A stretch of 64,000 nt of DNA from Bacteroides sp. An322 (GCF_002161765.1 NZ_NFIN01000011.1:37827-101826); one strand, 5' to 3'. Positions 54,001 through 63,661 are shown, counted from the first letter of the stretch. Notes: a model not told the origin generated them from the sequence alone. Made by a program: numbers and translations.

Positions 54001-54143
54001 TTACGGGGTATTCTATGTTTGACCCACAAGTTCCAAATACAGGTTCAACTTTGAACCGCGGTGTAGATGGTGCCTACTATTACTCTGGCGAAACTTATTG
54101 GGCAACCCGTGAGTTCTTTGCTGGTATACAGTTAACATTCTAA
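51006..54143 (+). CDS. SusC/RagA-type TonB-dependent transporter, first copy
   Basis: A 1045-residue outer-membrane glycan importer. Signal peptide (SLKLLFLLCMVPLWAFGQ), N-terminal carboxypeptidase-regulatory-like domain (ITVKGVVKDATGQTVIGASV, residues about 27-105), plug with the TonB region (VIVVGYGTQKKEDLT) and VLKDAASCAIYGVRGANGVI, then a 22-strand barrel ending in FFAGIQLTF. There is no STN domain, so signalling through a FecR/ECF sigma pair is unlikely. It works with the SusD-type lipoprotein encoded 28 nt downstream. Confidence 0.95.
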   Translation: MKSENCFKSLKLLFLLCMVPLWAFGQNITVKGVVKDATGQTVIGASVVQKGTTNGTISDFDGNFTLEVPSDAVLTISFVGYKTQEIPVAGKTSLEVTLSEDAQMLDNVIVVGYGTQKKEDLTSAIATLSPKEVLKSPGGITDALQGSTAGVNVSGGKIRIRGTASITGSTDPLWVVDGIIDASGNIPNDDEIESIQVLKDAASCAIYGVRGANGVILVTTKKGKEGKPKISFNAYAGFGSPTKKVDMLNAYDYGVYVNELYYNSSDAASIANGTWNQIVPTGVATPSSPLSDTDWWNEYFCNTNYQKYDVSISGGSKYANYRIGATHSDNDDQMHKNDVKVDNIYANVEGTVGRITYGGRIFANYSRTNGYTGASLMNMLITSPNLPVYNEDGSFFLTGNNSRDGNDITNQAWYLHNQQLRNRSVSTMGSIFGEIKIFDWLKYRLTYTYSYSRNNDATIIPQYDLGANSRQAYNQQTTTKGGSGHEVIENLITFDHTFNGKHNLSGVLGMVSEKFDGWSTGITGRSNEYSGFGIESRYPDNQTIISSQTNQAYFSYLARVMYSYNSKYMITANFRADESSKFADGNRWGYFPSFSVGWRVSEEKWMKEATSHWLDNLKIRATLGWIGSANAVGLYDYQSVVESDNRYYTFGPNQINPEGSASNAPAPLIENFANQDLSWETTRDAGVGFDMDMFNNKFSLVFDYYNRKTTDMLLAVQVPRSTGNINTVNMNVGSMTNWGIEIAATYREQIGDFKFTISPNFSFYRNKITSLGSNASLAGGNTSVGNVTMSVVGKPVAQFWGYKTDGLFKTDEEAANYVNKDGQRLQPSAKAGDLKYVDVNGDGTISDSDKTFIGSSLPDCSLGLNITAEYKGFDFSMLWQGDFGNQIFNNWKSELMGGYAAKNQMADMNDRFRAQDVTFTTAGGETITLPANTNTDVPRAVWNDPNGNHTQASDYFIENGSYFRCNRITLGYTFDKSLLSKIHVESLRLYMGVKNPFTITGYSMFDPQVPNTGSTLNRGVDGAYYYSGETYWATREFFAGIQLTF

Positions 54144-54171
54144 AATGTCAAATTACTAAATCAGAATTATC

Positions 54172-56034
54172 ATGAAACGAATGAAATTATATATAGGTGC
54201 CTGCTTAGGAACAGCTTTAATTTCTTTAAGCTCGTGCGAACCGAATATGGTTTACACTAATCCTTCCGCAGACAGTGAATTGACTTACTATAATACTCAA
54301 GAGCATTTGACTTATGCTGTAAATGGAGCTTACAATATGCTGCAACGTGCAGGAGGATGGGCGCGTTGGATGCCGTTTATGCTGAATGCCCGTAGTGATG
54401 AATATGCTTTTACAAGTGGAGCTGCTAACGGAGAACCGGAAACAGCACGCCTCGCCCAATATACAGTGAATGCTGATTTGGGAAGCATGTCTGCTACTTA
54501 TCAGGATCTTTATACTTTACAGTATGCAGCTAATTTGGCTTTGGAAAGATTGGAAATAAATCAAGATGGAGCTTTTAATTTAGATGATGCTGAAGACAAA
54601 AAGTTGTATGACCGTTTGCGTGGCGAAGCCATTTTCTTGCGTGGTCTTAGCCGTTTCTATTTAGTATACTTTTTCGGTGATGAAATTCCTGACCGTGACT
54701 ATGTGACAACTGGTGGCGATGATTATTTGTTGCCTCCAGCCGAACCCGGGCAGATTTATCAACGGATGATACAGGATTTCAAAGATGCATCAGAACTGTT
54801 GACCGAGTGGAATTACGAAGGAACAGAAGATGAAGGTCGTGCTACCAAAGGTTCTGCATTGGCTTTCTTGGCTAAAGCTTATATGGGACGTCCGATATTG
54901 GACGGAACTGCTAGTGCAGGAGATGCAGATTGGGCAGCAGCCAAAGATGTCTTGTGGCAGATTATCCAATCAGGAGCATACAGTCTGATACCAAACTATC
55001 GTGAAAATGCAACGGAAGAGAATGAAAACAATGAAGAATCATTGTTTGAGGTACAGTTCAGTCAGAGTGTTGAAACTGGAGGATTTAATCCGGCTGCTCC
55101 AGGCGATATTAACAGCTGGGTAGTAACCGGACAAGACTGTATGAGAATGCTTGAAATAACCTCTCCTAACTCGACTGTGTCTGGTAGATGGTGGAATGGT
55201 ATGCCTTCACTTGCTTTGTATAACGAATTTGAGCGTGATGAAAATGGTAAAATCATTGACCCGCGTGCTTATTTAGGCTTGTATATCCCTGGTGGATGTA
55301 AGTTTAAAGGGAAAGGAGAAGCAGGTCGTGAAGAAGACGGAGAATGGCTTGAATATGAAAAATTATTCTCGGATGTTAATCAAGATACAGGTGAAGACCT
55401 TTTTGCTACGTGGAGAGGCAAATGGTTTGGTTGTCGCAAATATGGTATTGATGAATTCCGGAATATGCTTCGTAGTGGCATTAATGACCGTGTAATCCGT
55501 TATGCGGATGTATTGCTAATGTATGCAGAATGCTGTCTTGAAGCGAATAATGACGAAGCAACAGCAAGAGAATACATTAATAAAGTGCGTGACCGTGCTA
55601 ATAATAATACGGAAGCATATAATACAACTGGAGCTGATGCAGGAATGTGGTATTTGCAAGGAGGGACACTGCCTACTGTTGAAGAACTTATTGCTAATCA
55701 TCCGGTCGTTGGTCGTGTAGTAGGAAGTGATGGAACCGTTATCTGTGAAGGAATGGAAATCAATAGTGTACGTCGTGCATTGAAACATGAATATTCTGTT
55801 GAGCTGTATTGGGAAGGATGGCGTTTCTTTAATTTGATGCGTTGGTATAATAATCCGAACGATCCGGATCGTGAAAAAATGTTGGACAATTTGAAAAACA
55901 AGAATGCTCTACAAGTAGAACAAACAAGTTTGACCGGTACATTAGCATTTGATTACAATCGTCATTTACGCTTGCCGATTCCGTCAACCGAATTGTCAAC
56001 TAACACGAATATGCATGGAAATGCAGCTAACTAA
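54172..56034 (+). CDS. SusD/RagB-type glycan-binding lipoprotein, first copy
   Basis: A 620-residue surface lipoprotein (LISLSSCEPN, lipid-modified Cys near residue 23). Helical TPR-like SusD fold: LRGEAIFLRGLSRFYLVYFF, RYADVLLMYAECCLEANND, and the C-terminal HEYSVELYWEGWRFFNLMRW. It forms the lid of the transporter encoded upstream. Longer than the second SusD copy (571). Confidence 0.94.
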   Translation: MKRMKLYIGACLGTALISLSSCEPNMVYTNPSADSELTYYNTQEHLTYAVNGAYNMLQRAGGWARWMPFMLNARSDEYAFTSGAANGEPETARLAQYTVNADLGSMSATYQDLYTLQYAANLALERLEINQDGAFNLDDAEDKKLYDRLRGEAIFLRGLSRFYLVYFFGDEIPDRDYVTTGGDDYLLPPAEPGQIYQRMIQDFKDASELLTEWNYEGTEDEGRATKGSALAFLAKAYMGRPILDGTASAGDADWAAAKDVLWQIIQSGAYSLIPNYRENATEENENNEESLFEVQFSQSVETGGFNPAAPGDINSWVVTGQDCMRMLEITSPNSTVSGRWWNGMPSLALYNEFERDENGKIIDPRAYLGLYIPGGCKFKGKGEAGREEDGEWLEYEKLFSDVNQDTGEDLFATWRGKWFGCRKYGIDEFRNMLRSGINDRVIRYADVLLMYAECCLEANNDEATAREYINKVRDRANNNTEAYNTTGADAGMWYLQGGTLPTVEELIANHPVVGRVVGSDGTVICEGMEINSVRRALKHEYSVELYWEGWRFFNLMRWYNNPNDPDREKMLDNLKNKNALQVEQTSLTGTLAFDYNRHLRLPIPSTELSTNTNMHGNAAN

Positions 56035-56419
56035 AAATACGATCAATTTCTTGTGAAAGAATAAATTGTGTTTTTCATCGGCCTCTGCTATGACAGACTT
56101 CTAAAGTTTATCAGGCGGAGGCCTTTTTTATGGACATATCTCGTTATGTTTACAATCACGATATAATTTGATATATAACGTATAAACCGGAAATAAATCC
56201 AGCAAATTAATGCTGTACAGTATAAATGTTCTGTTTATGATATTTTATGTAACGCACGTGATAATGCATGTAACGTATATAATATCATTCGTTACATCTG
56301 GGCTAGCGGCAGATTATGTAAATGGCTTAAATTTGCAAGGATGAGAAATAAGTCATTCCGGATATACAATCCGGTCATGACAAGAGAAACACTATGTAAA
56401 ACTACAAAATTATTTAGTT
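56035..56419. promoter_or_regulatory. Control region ahead of susC2
   Basis: 385 bases. A terminator is at 56080-56129. ATGTAAC occurs at 56247-56253 and 56268-56274 (21 bp apart), with a weaker third unit TCGTTAC at 56289-56295 in the same phase, followed by GGGCTA at 56300. The -7 box TAAATTTG is at 56328-56335, 85 nt before the start codon. A possible reading frame at 56341-56664 in another frame overlaps susC2 and has no family similarity. Confidence 0.6.
56080..56129 (+). terminator. Terminator after the first susC-susD pair
   Basis: GGCCTCTGC (56080-56088) pairs with GCGGAGGCC (56115-56123) and is followed by six Ts. The second pair therefore probably needs its own promoter. Confidence 0.8.
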
Positions 56420-59400
56420 ATGGGAAACACAAATGGTTTAAAATCCTTAGGGCTGTTGTTTCTACTATGCTTGGTTCCGGTTTGGGCATTGGCACAGACA
56501 ATAACAGTAAAAGGTGTAGTAAAAGATGCTACAGGGCTAAGTGTAATTGGTGCCAGTGTATTACAACAAGGCACTACGAACGGTACAATTACCGATTTCG
56601 ATGGAAACTTTACATTGGAAGTTCCTTCGGATGCGGTACTTACAATTTCTTTTGTGGGATATAAGTCTCAAGAAATCCCAGTTGCTGGACAAACTTCGTT
56701 GAATGTAACATTGGAAGAAGACACTGAGGTGTTGGACGAAGTAGTGGTAGTAGGTTATGGTGTCCAGAAGAAAAAGCTGGTCACCGGAGCTACCGTACAA
56801 GTAAAAGGTGAAGACCTGCAGAAACTGAACACCGTCAGTCCGTTGGGTGCTTTGCAGAGCCAGAGCCCGGGTGTCAACATTACGCAAAGTTCAGGTATGC
56901 CGGGTGAAGGTTATAAAGTAAATGTACGTGGTATGGGTACTATCGGTTCCTCTGCACCGTTGTATGTAATTGACGGTGTAGCCGGAGGCGATATCAATAT
57001 GCTGAACCCATCGGATATCGAATCTATCGATGTCTTGAAAGATGCTGCTTCTGCTGCGATTTACGGTGCCCGTGCTGCTAACGGTGTAATCTTGGTCACT
57101 ACCCGTCAGGGAAAAGAAGGTAAGATTCAGGTTTCCTATGATGGTTATTATGGCTGGCAGCAGATAGCCAAGAAACCGGAATTGCTGAACGCACGCCAAT
57201 ATATGGAAATTATGGACCGCAAAGACGGTGCATACGACTGGCAAAGTTTGCTTCCGGGTTATTTGTATGATTCGATTATGGATGGCACATGGAATGGTAC
57301 AAATTGGTTGGAAGAAGCTGAAAACAATAATGCGCCGACACAAAACCATTCGTTTAATTTGGCTGGCGGTAACGAACTTTCCAAGTTTTCAATAGGTCTT
57401 TCATATACAAGTCAGGAAGGTACGATCGGCGCTCCGACTCAACCGGACTACAGCCGCTATACCGCACGTTTGAATTCAGACCATGTCGTTTTAAAGAACG
57501 ATGAGTTTGATGTCATCAAATTCGGTGAAAATATGCTGTACAGCTATACAGAACGGGCTGGTATCGGTATTGGTAACATCTATTGGAATGACGTGCACAA
57601 TTTCTTAGTTGCCAATCCTTTGATGCCTGTATATGATAGCGAAGGAAATTATTATGACTATGCAGACCAACAGGCAGAAGGTTGGGCTTTTGATGCTAAT
57701 GCAGCCAATCCGATTGCTTCAATGGTTTATCAAAGAGGCAAGAACTTACGCCGTAATCACGCTTTCCGTGGCAATTTCTATTTGGAGATCCAACCTATCA
57801 AGAACTTGAAATACCGCACCAGCTTCGGATATCGTTACGAAGGTTCTTCTTATCGTTCATATACCGACAAATTCCAGTTGGCGTCTGCCAGTGTAAATTC
57901 AAATGATAAGGTTTCTCAAGATCAAAGTATGGGTATGGCATGGACTTGGGAAAACACATTGTCGTATAGCTTTGAAAAGAACGGGCATTCTTTCGATGCC
58001 GTTATCGGTCAGTCAATGGAAAAATGGGGTATCGGTGAAACCGTATCTGCAACAAATGCCAATTCATTGTTCCCCGGATTGTTTGATTATGCCTATTTGA
58101 ATAATACACAAGGCATCAGTTCAAGTTTAACAACCGTTGGTGGTGGTCCTCAAACTGCTGGTCGTTTGGCTTCTTTCTTTGGTCGTGCCAATTACAATTA
58201 TATGGAGAAATACATGTTCTCTGCTACGGTGCGTGCCGATGGTTCTTCTAACTTTGCTCGTGGAAAACGTTGGGGTGTCTTTCCTTCATTCTCAGCAGGT
58301 TGGGTAATGAGTAACGAGCCGTTTATGGAAGATATACAAGATTGGATGGATTTCTTGAAGATTCGTGCAAGCTGGGGACAAAACGGTAACTCGGATATCA
58401 CTAATTTCCAGTATTTGGCAACAATTGCATTTGACTCGCAGAACTCGTATGTATTTGGAACAGACAAGATTACACAGACTACCGGTGCGTATGCAAATAT
58501 TCTCCCCAATGAGGATGTTTCATGGGAAACTTCAGAACAGTTAGACTTAGGTATTGACGCCCGTTTCTTCCGTTCACGTTTGGGCTTCGCATTCGATTAT
58601 TATATCAAGAAGACAAAAGATTGGCTGGTTCAAGCTCCGATTTTGGCAAGTTATGGAACAGGTGCTCCTTATATTAATGGAGGTGATGTGGAAAATAAAG
58701 GTTTTGAAGTAGCTTTGAACTGGAACGATATGGTACAGGATTTCAGATATGGAGTAAACTTTAACTTGTCTTACAATAAGAATGAAGTTACCCGTATTGC
58801 TAATTCAGAAGGCATTATTCATGGTCCAAGTGATGTACTTACAGCAATGAGTGGCGGTGAAATTTATCGTGCACAAGTTGGTTATCCTATTGGTTATTTC
58901 TGGGGATATAAGACAGCAGGTGTATTCCAAAATCAAGCACAAGTAGATGCAACTTCAGCAAAATTATCAACAGCAGCTCCGGGCGAATTGATATTTGTTG
59001 ATGAAAATGGTGACGGTCAAATTACCGATGCGGACAAAACGATGATCGGTGACCCGAATCCGGATTTCCGCTTGGGTTTCTCTGTTAATTTGGCTTATAA
59101 AGGTTTCGATTTCTCTTTCACGGCAAACGGTGCTTTCGGACATCAGATTGTGAAGTCTTACCGCCAGTATTTAGGTGAGCCGAAGCAAAACTTTACAACA
59201 GATGTATATGAATGTTGGCATGGCGAAGGGACCTCTAATACAATGCCGTCTATTGAAGGTTTGGAAAGTAGTGAAAGTTGGAAGAACTTCTCGGATATTT
59301 TCGTAGAAGACGGTAACTATCTACGTGCACAGAATATTACATTGGGATATGACTTTAAGTCGTTGTTCCCGAAGATGCCGTTACAACAAGCACGTTTGTA

Positions 59401-59560
59401 TGTATCTGTAATCAATGCCTTTACCATTACAGGCTATTCAGGTATGGACCCGGAAGTCGGTTCAAGTGGTAACGATTCTTATTCGTGGGCATCAGGTATT
59501 GACTTGGGATTCTATCCAAGCCCCCGTACTTATATGGTTGGTGTAAATCTTAAATTCTAA
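56420..59560 (+). CDS. SusC/RagA-type TonB-dependent transporter, second copy
   Basis: A 1046-residue outer-membrane transporter with a signal peptide (SLGLLFLLCLVPVWALAQ). The first 100 residues or so are nearly those of the first copy (shared block GTTNGT, TDFDGNFTLEVPSDAVLTIS), while the plug and barrel differ strongly (VVVVGYGVQKKKLVTGATVQ, LQSQSPGVNITQSSGMPG). It ends in YMVGVNLKF. There is no STN domain. The pair with the SusD-type gene starts 8 nt downstream. The different barrel suggests a different oligosaccharide. Confidence 0.95.
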   Translation: MGNTNGLKSLGLLFLLCLVPVWALAQTITVKGVVKDATGLSVIGASVLQQGTTNGTITDFDGNFTLEVPSDAVLTISFVGYKSQEIPVAGQTSLNVTLEEDTEVLDEVVVVGYGVQKKKLVTGATVQVKGEDLQKLNTVSPLGALQSQSPGVNITQSSGMPGEGYKVNVRGMGTIGSSAPLYVIDGVAGGDINMLNPSDIESIDVLKDAASAAIYGARAANGVILVTTRQGKEGKIQVSYDGYYGWQQIAKKPELLNARQYMEIMDRKDGAYDWQSLLPGYLYDSIMDGTWNGTNWLEEAENNNAPTQNHSFNLAGGNELSKFSIGLSYTSQEGTIGAPTQPDYSRYTARLNSDHVVLKNDEFDVIKFGENMLYSYTERAGIGIGNIYWNDVHNFLVANPLMPVYDSEGNYYDYADQQAEGWAFDANAANPIASMVYQRGKNLRRNHAFRGNFYLEIQPIKNLKYRTSFGYRYEGSSYRSYTDKFQLASASVNSNDKVSQDQSMGMAWTWENTLSYSFEKNGHSFDAVIGQSMEKWGIGETVSATNANSLFPGLFDYAYLNNTQGISSSLTTVGGGPQTAGRLASFFGRANYNYMEKYMFSATVRADGSSNFARGKRWGVFPSFSAGWVMSNEPFMEDIQDWMDFLKIRASWGQNGNSDITNFQYLATIAFDSQNSYVFGTDKITQTTGAYANILPNEDVSWETSEQLDLGIDARFFRSRLGFAFDYYIKKTKDWLVQAPILASYGTGAPYINGGDVENKGFEVALNWNDMVQDFRYGVNFNLSYNKNEVTRIANSEGIIHGPSDVLTAMSGGEIYRAQVGYPIGYFWGYKTAGVFQNQAQVDATSAKLSTAAPGELIFVDENGDGQITDADKTMIGDPNPDFRLGFSVNLAYKGFDFSFTANGAFGHQIVKSYRQYLGEPKQNFTTDVYECWHGEGTSNTMPSIEGLESSESWKNFSDIFVEDGNYLRAQNITLGYDFKSLFPKMPLQQARLYVSVINAFTITGYSGMDPEVGSSGNDSYSWASGIDLGFYPSPRTYMVGVNLKF

Positions 59561-59567
59561 ATCGATT

Positions 59568-61283
59568 GTGAATATGAAAAGATATATTTATATAGCTGCA
59601 ATGGCAGCATTGGCTGGGTTGACAACTTTGAGCAGTTGTGAAGATTTTCTGGATACAGAAAATTACACCCAAAAAACAACCGGCAATTTCCCTACAACAT
59701 CAGCTGATATTGATATGATGCTGGCAGGCATTTATTCTACATTAAATCATATAAACCGTCAGCATACAGTAAATATCTTCTACGTAGCGGAAGCAGCATC
59801 TGATGATAGATTTGGCGGTGGTGGTTCTGCCGATAAAGCATTCCAAATGACAGATAAACTGTTGAATGTAGGTGTAGATGCTTTCGAACCGTTTTGGGAA
59901 GAATGTTATAAAGGTATTTTCCGGGCTAATATGATGCTGGAAATGGTTGGGAACATTACTGATTGGGTAGATGAATCTGCAAAAAATCAAGCTATAGGTG
60001 AAGCTAAATTCATGCGTGCTTTGCTGTATTCTGATTTGGCACAAATATTCGGAGAAGTACCGATGCCGCTTGCTTCTGCAGCAGAAAATCTTCCAAAGTC
60101 TTCAGCAGATGCAATTTATGCACAGATTGCTACAGATTTAAAAGACTGTATTGAAACAATGCCGAACAAACCGTATGATCCTAGTTTTTCGGGACATGCG
60201 ACAAAATATATAGCAGAAGCTTATATGGCACGTGTATTCTTATTTTATACAGGATATTATCAGAAGGAATCTTTGCCTTTGGTTGATGGCGGAAGCGTGA
60301 CAAAAGATCAGGTAATAACTTGGCTGGAAGATTGTATGACTAATGGAGGTTATAGTTTGGTAAATGATTTCCGTGAATTGTGGCCTTACACTAACTCGTA
60401 CACAATTAATGATTATCCATATACAGCAGGTAAAACAGCCATCGACGGCTCTCCGTTGGCATGGGAAACAGATGTAAATACAGAAGTTTTGTTTGCTACG
60501 AAATATAATGTATATGGTTCATGGAATGACGTTAGTTTGTCAAATATGTTCCCGTTATTTTATGGCATACGCGGTCAGAATGCTTTCCCGTTCGGACAAG
60601 GTTGGGGATGTGGAACTGTTACCCCCAATTTATATGATGACTGGGTAACGGAAGAACCGGACGACCCACGTATAAAAGCTTCTATCATTGTAATTGGAGA
60701 TCCGGAAGAAATTGAATATGACCAAAATCCTGCAAAGGACCAAATGGAATATACAGGATATTTGCAAAAGAAATACATGAGTATCTTGGCTTATGATGCA
60801 AGTGGAAGTGAGGTTGTTTATTCTAGTTTGATGTATGGAGCTCAGAATAACAATCAGTTAGGTCAAACTCAAGACTTGATTATGATGCGTTATGCTGATG
60901 TCTTGTTAATGCATTCAGAATTGACAGAAACTGCCGATGGGATGAATCAAGTACGTGCTCGTGTCGGATTACCGGCAATTGGTTATAGCTTGGATGCATT
61001 GAAGAAAGAGCGTCGTCATGAATTGGCATTTGAAGGAATACGTTGGTTTGACCTGATGCGTTGGAACGATGTCGTGCCTGCTTTGCAAAAGCAAATTGGT
61101 GTTAAGATAAATAATCTGGGAACAGAAACAACAATGCAAGAGTTTGGTGACGGTTTTGCTAAGCGTTATCAAGAAACAGGTGGTTTCTGGCCTATACCAA
61201 AGGCTCAGCTTGATCTTTCTAATGGTGTCTTGACTCAGAATCCAGGTTGGGGAACTGCAGATGCTGAATTCTTAGGTTGGTAA
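59568..61283 (+). CDS. SusD/RagB-type glycan-binding lipoprotein, second copy
   Basis: A 571-residue surface lipoprotein (LTTLSSCEDF, Cys near residue 24) with typical segments IGEAKFMRALLYSDLAQIFG, MRYADVLLMHSELTE and RRHELAFEGIRWFDLMRWND. It follows susC2 by 8 nt, so the two are co-translated. The base composition is A+T-rich (for example 20 of 60 G+C in 60361-60420). The Met at 59574 is an alternative start. Confidence 0.94.
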   Translation: MNMKRYIYIAAMAALAGLTTLSSCEDFLDTENYTQKTTGNFPTTSADIDMMLAGIYSTLNHINRQHTVNIFYVAEAASDDRFGGGGSADKAFQMTDKLLNVGVDAFEPFWEECYKGIFRANMMLEMVGNITDWVDESAKNQAIGEAKFMRALLYSDLAQIFGEVPMPLASAAENLPKSSADAIYAQIATDLKDCIETMPNKPYDPSFSGHATKYIAEAYMARVFLFYTGYYQKESLPLVDGGSVTKDQVITWLEDCMTNGGYSLVNDFRELWPYTNSYTINDYPYTAGKTAIDGSPLAWETDVNTEVLFATKYNVYGSWNDVSLSNMFPLFYGIRGQNAFPFGQGWGCGTVTPNLYDDWVTEEPDDPRIKASIIVIGDPEEIEYDQNPAKDQMEYTGYLQKKYMSILAYDASGSEVVYSSLMYGAQNNNQLGQTQDLIMMRYADVLLMHSELTETADGMNQVRARVGLPAIGYSLDALKKERRHELAFEGIRWFDLMRWNDVVPALQKQIGVKINNLGTETTMQEFGDGFAKRYQETGGFWPIPKAQLDLSNGVLTQNPGWGTADAEFLGW

Positions 61284-61312
61284 TTACTATTTGTAAGTTT
61301 TGTGCTTTTCTT

Positions 61313-61363
61313 AGGTCTCTGTTAATTGGTGGGTTCGTGAGAATCTGCCGTTAACGGAGACCT
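61313..61363 (+). terminator. Terminator after the second susC-susD pair
   Basis: AGGTCTCTGTTAA (61313-61325) pairs with TTAACGGAGACCT (61351-61363). The T run is short (CTTCTT). Confidence 0.65.
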
Positions 61364-61404
61364 CTTCTTATGAGTTTCCTTTTAAGAATTTGGAGGATTA
61401 TAGG

Positions 61405-61448
61405 CAATAAAAAAAGACTGCCCTTATAGAAGACAGTCTTTTTTATTG
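61405..61448. terminator. Bidirectional terminator between susD2 and pnp
   Basis: CAATAAAAAAAGACTG pairs with CAGTCTTTTTTATTG, with A and T runs on both sides. It can end pnp transcripts (minus) and back up the susD2 terminator (plus). Confidence 0.8.
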
Positions 61449-61465
61449 CTTTATAAAGAAATGTA

Positions 61466-63661
61466 TTATTTTTCTTTGTGACTTTGAGGCTTATGCTCGC
61501 GTTTCGGATGATGGTTCTGAGCCGGTTTTTCTTCAGCCATACCTTCCGGTTTCGGCACTAACACTTTATGAGACAATTTGAACTTGCCGGTCTTCGGGTC
61601 GATATCCATCAGTTTCACCTGAATTTCATCGCCTTCTTTCAGACCTGATTCTTCGATAGTCTCCAAACGTTTCCAGCCGATTTCAGAAATGTGAAGCAAG
61701 CCGTCCTTGCCCGGAAGGAATTCAACGAAAGCACCGTATGGCATAACCGAACGGACTTTTCCTGTGTAAACCTCACCGATTTCGGGGATGGCTACAATGC
61801 TCTTAATCATACGCAGAGCATCATCGATGCATTTCTTGTTCGTACCTGCAATCTCGATGCGTCCTACACCGTCTATTTCTTCGATAGAGATGATAGCGCC
61901 TGTCTCTTCCTGCATGCCCTGGATAATCTTTCCGCCCGGACCGATTACGGCACCGATGAATTCTTTCGGAATCGTTATGGTTTCGATGCGCGGAGCGTTC
62001 GGCTTCAGTTCCGGACGCGGTTCTGCGATGCATTCGGTCAGCTTGCCAAGGATATACTCACGGCCTTCTTTTGCCTGAAGCAAAGCTTTTTCCAAGATGT
62101 CGTAAGTCAATCCGTCGCACTTGATATCCATTTGAGTTGCGGTGATACCGTTCTTTGTTCCGGTTACCTTGAAGTCCATGTCGCCCAAGTGGTCTTCATC
62201 GCCCAAGATATCCGACAAGACTGCATATTTATCTTCTCCGGCGTTCTTAATCAATCCCATTGCAATACCTGAAACCGGATTCTTGATAGGCACACCTGCA
62301 TCCATCAGGGCAAGCGTTCCGGCACATACCGTAGCCATAGAAGAAGAACCGTTTGATTCGAGGATGTCAGACATCACACGTACACAATACGGATAATCGG
62401 CAGGAATCTGACCCTTCAACGCGCGCCATGCCAAATGGCCGTGACCGATTTCGCGGCGTCCCACACCACGTTGCGCTTTCGCTTCGCCTGTAGAGAAAGG
62501 AGGGAAGTTATAGTGAAGCAAGAAACGTTCTTTGTGTTGGTCGAGTACATCGTCCACGATTTTCTCGTCGGCTTTCGTACCCAATGTGACGGTACTCAGC
62601 GACTGGGTTTCGCCACGGGTGAAGATAGCCGAACCGTGCGGATAAGGCAACGGGCTTACTTCGCACCAGATAGGACGGATTTCATTCGTCTTACGTCCGT
62701 CCAGACGTTTGCCTTCATCAAGGATGCAACGGCGCATCGCTTCTTTTTCCACATCGTGATAATAACGGTCGATCATCGGACCTTTTTCTTCCAATTCCTC
62801 TTCGGTGAACTGAGCCTTGAACTCATCGCAGATAGCGGTGAAGGCATCTTCGCGTTCGTGCTTGTTCTTATTGCCCGATTGAGCAATGGCGTATGCCTTG
62901 TCGTAGCAAGCTTCGTGAACCGCCTTGCGCAAGTCTTCGTCGTTTTCTTCGTGGCAATATTCGCGCTTTACGGTAGAACCGACTTCTTCCATCAGTTCCA
63001 TCTGCGCCTTGCAATGAACTTTGATAGCTTCGTGAGCGGCTTTCAAGGCTTCGAGCAAGTCTTGTTCGCTTACCTCATCCATTTCGCCTTCTACCATCAT
63101 GATGTTCTCATACGTAGCCGCCACCATCAAGTCCATATCAGCCTGCTCCAGTTGTTCGAAAGTCGGGTCGATAACAAACTTGCCATCGATACGTGCGACA
63201 CGAACCTCCGAGATAGGTCCGCCGAACGGAATATCCGATACGGCAAGTGCTGCCGATGCGGCAAGTCCTGCCAATGCATCAGGCATATCGACGCCATCGG
63301 CAGAGAAAAGAATGATGTTCACATAAACTTCAGCGTGGAAATTATCAGGGAACAAGGGGCGCAACGCACGGTCTACCAGGCGGCAAGTAAGGATTTCATA
63401 ATCCGAAGCCTTGCCTTCACGTTTGGTGAAGCCACCCGGAAAACGTCCGAATGCGGAATATTTCTCTTTGTACTCTACCTGAAGCGGCATAAAATCTGTA
63501 CCGGGAACTGCATCTTTTGCGGCACAAACAGTAGCCAACAACACGGTGTTACCCATGCGCAGCGTAACAGCACCATCTGCCTGTTTTGCCAGCTTTCCCG
63601 TTTCGAGCGTGATGGTTCTGCCATCAGGAAGCTCGATCGTCTTAACAATAGGATTGATCAT
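61466..63661 (-). CDS. pnp: Polyribonucleotide nucleotidyltransferase
   Basis: A 731-residue phosphorolytic 3'-5' exoribonuclease of the RNA degradation machinery. Two RNase PH domains ([20 protein letters not shown], and later [20 protein letters not shown]), then a KH domain ([20 protein letters not shown], about residues 560-580) and an S1 domain ([20 protein letters not shown]). It ends in a basic, His/Lys/Pro-rich tail (about 20 residues) that could contact RNA. A -7 box lies 41 nt upstream. Confidence 0.97.
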   Translation of the reverse strand: MINPIVKTIELPDGRTITLETGKLAKQADGAVTLRMGNTVLLATVCAAKDAVPGTDFMPLQVEYKEKYSAFGRFPGGFTKREGKASDYEILTCRLVDRALRPLFPDNFHAEVYVNIILFSADGVDMPDALAGLAASAALAVSDIPFGGPISEVRVARIDGKFVIDPTFEQLEQADMDLMVAATYENIMMVEGEMDEVSEQDLLEALKAAHEAIKVHCKAQMELMEEVGSTVKREYCHEENDEDLRKAVHEACYDKAYAIAQSGNKNKHEREDAFTAICDEFKAQFTEEELEEKGPMIDRYYHDVEKEAMRRCILDEGKRLDGRKTNEIRPIWCEVSPLPYPHGSAIFTRGETQSLSTVTLGTKADEKIVDDVLDQHKERFLLHYNFPPFSTGEAKAQRGVGRREIGHGHLAWRALKGQIPADYPYCVRVMSDILESNGSSSMATVCAGTLALMDAGVPIKNPVSGIAMGLIKNAGEDKYAVLSDILGDEDHLGDMDFKVTGTKNGITATQMDIKCDGLTYDILEKALLQAKEGREYILGKLTECIAEPRPELKPNAPRIETITIPKEFIGAVIGPGGKIIQGMQEETGAIISIEEIDGVGRIEIAGTNKKCIDDALRMIKSIVAIPEIGEVYTGKVRSVMPYGAFVEFLPGKDGLLHISEIGWKRLETIEESGLKEGDEIQVKLMDIDPKTGKFKLSHKVLVPKPEGMAEEKPAQNHHPKREHKPQSHKEK

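Noticed and set aside
56341..56664. Small open frame ahead of and overlapping susC2
   Set aside because: It lies in a different frame from susC2, overlaps its signal-peptide region and shows no recognisable domain. The region is better explained as the susC2 leader.
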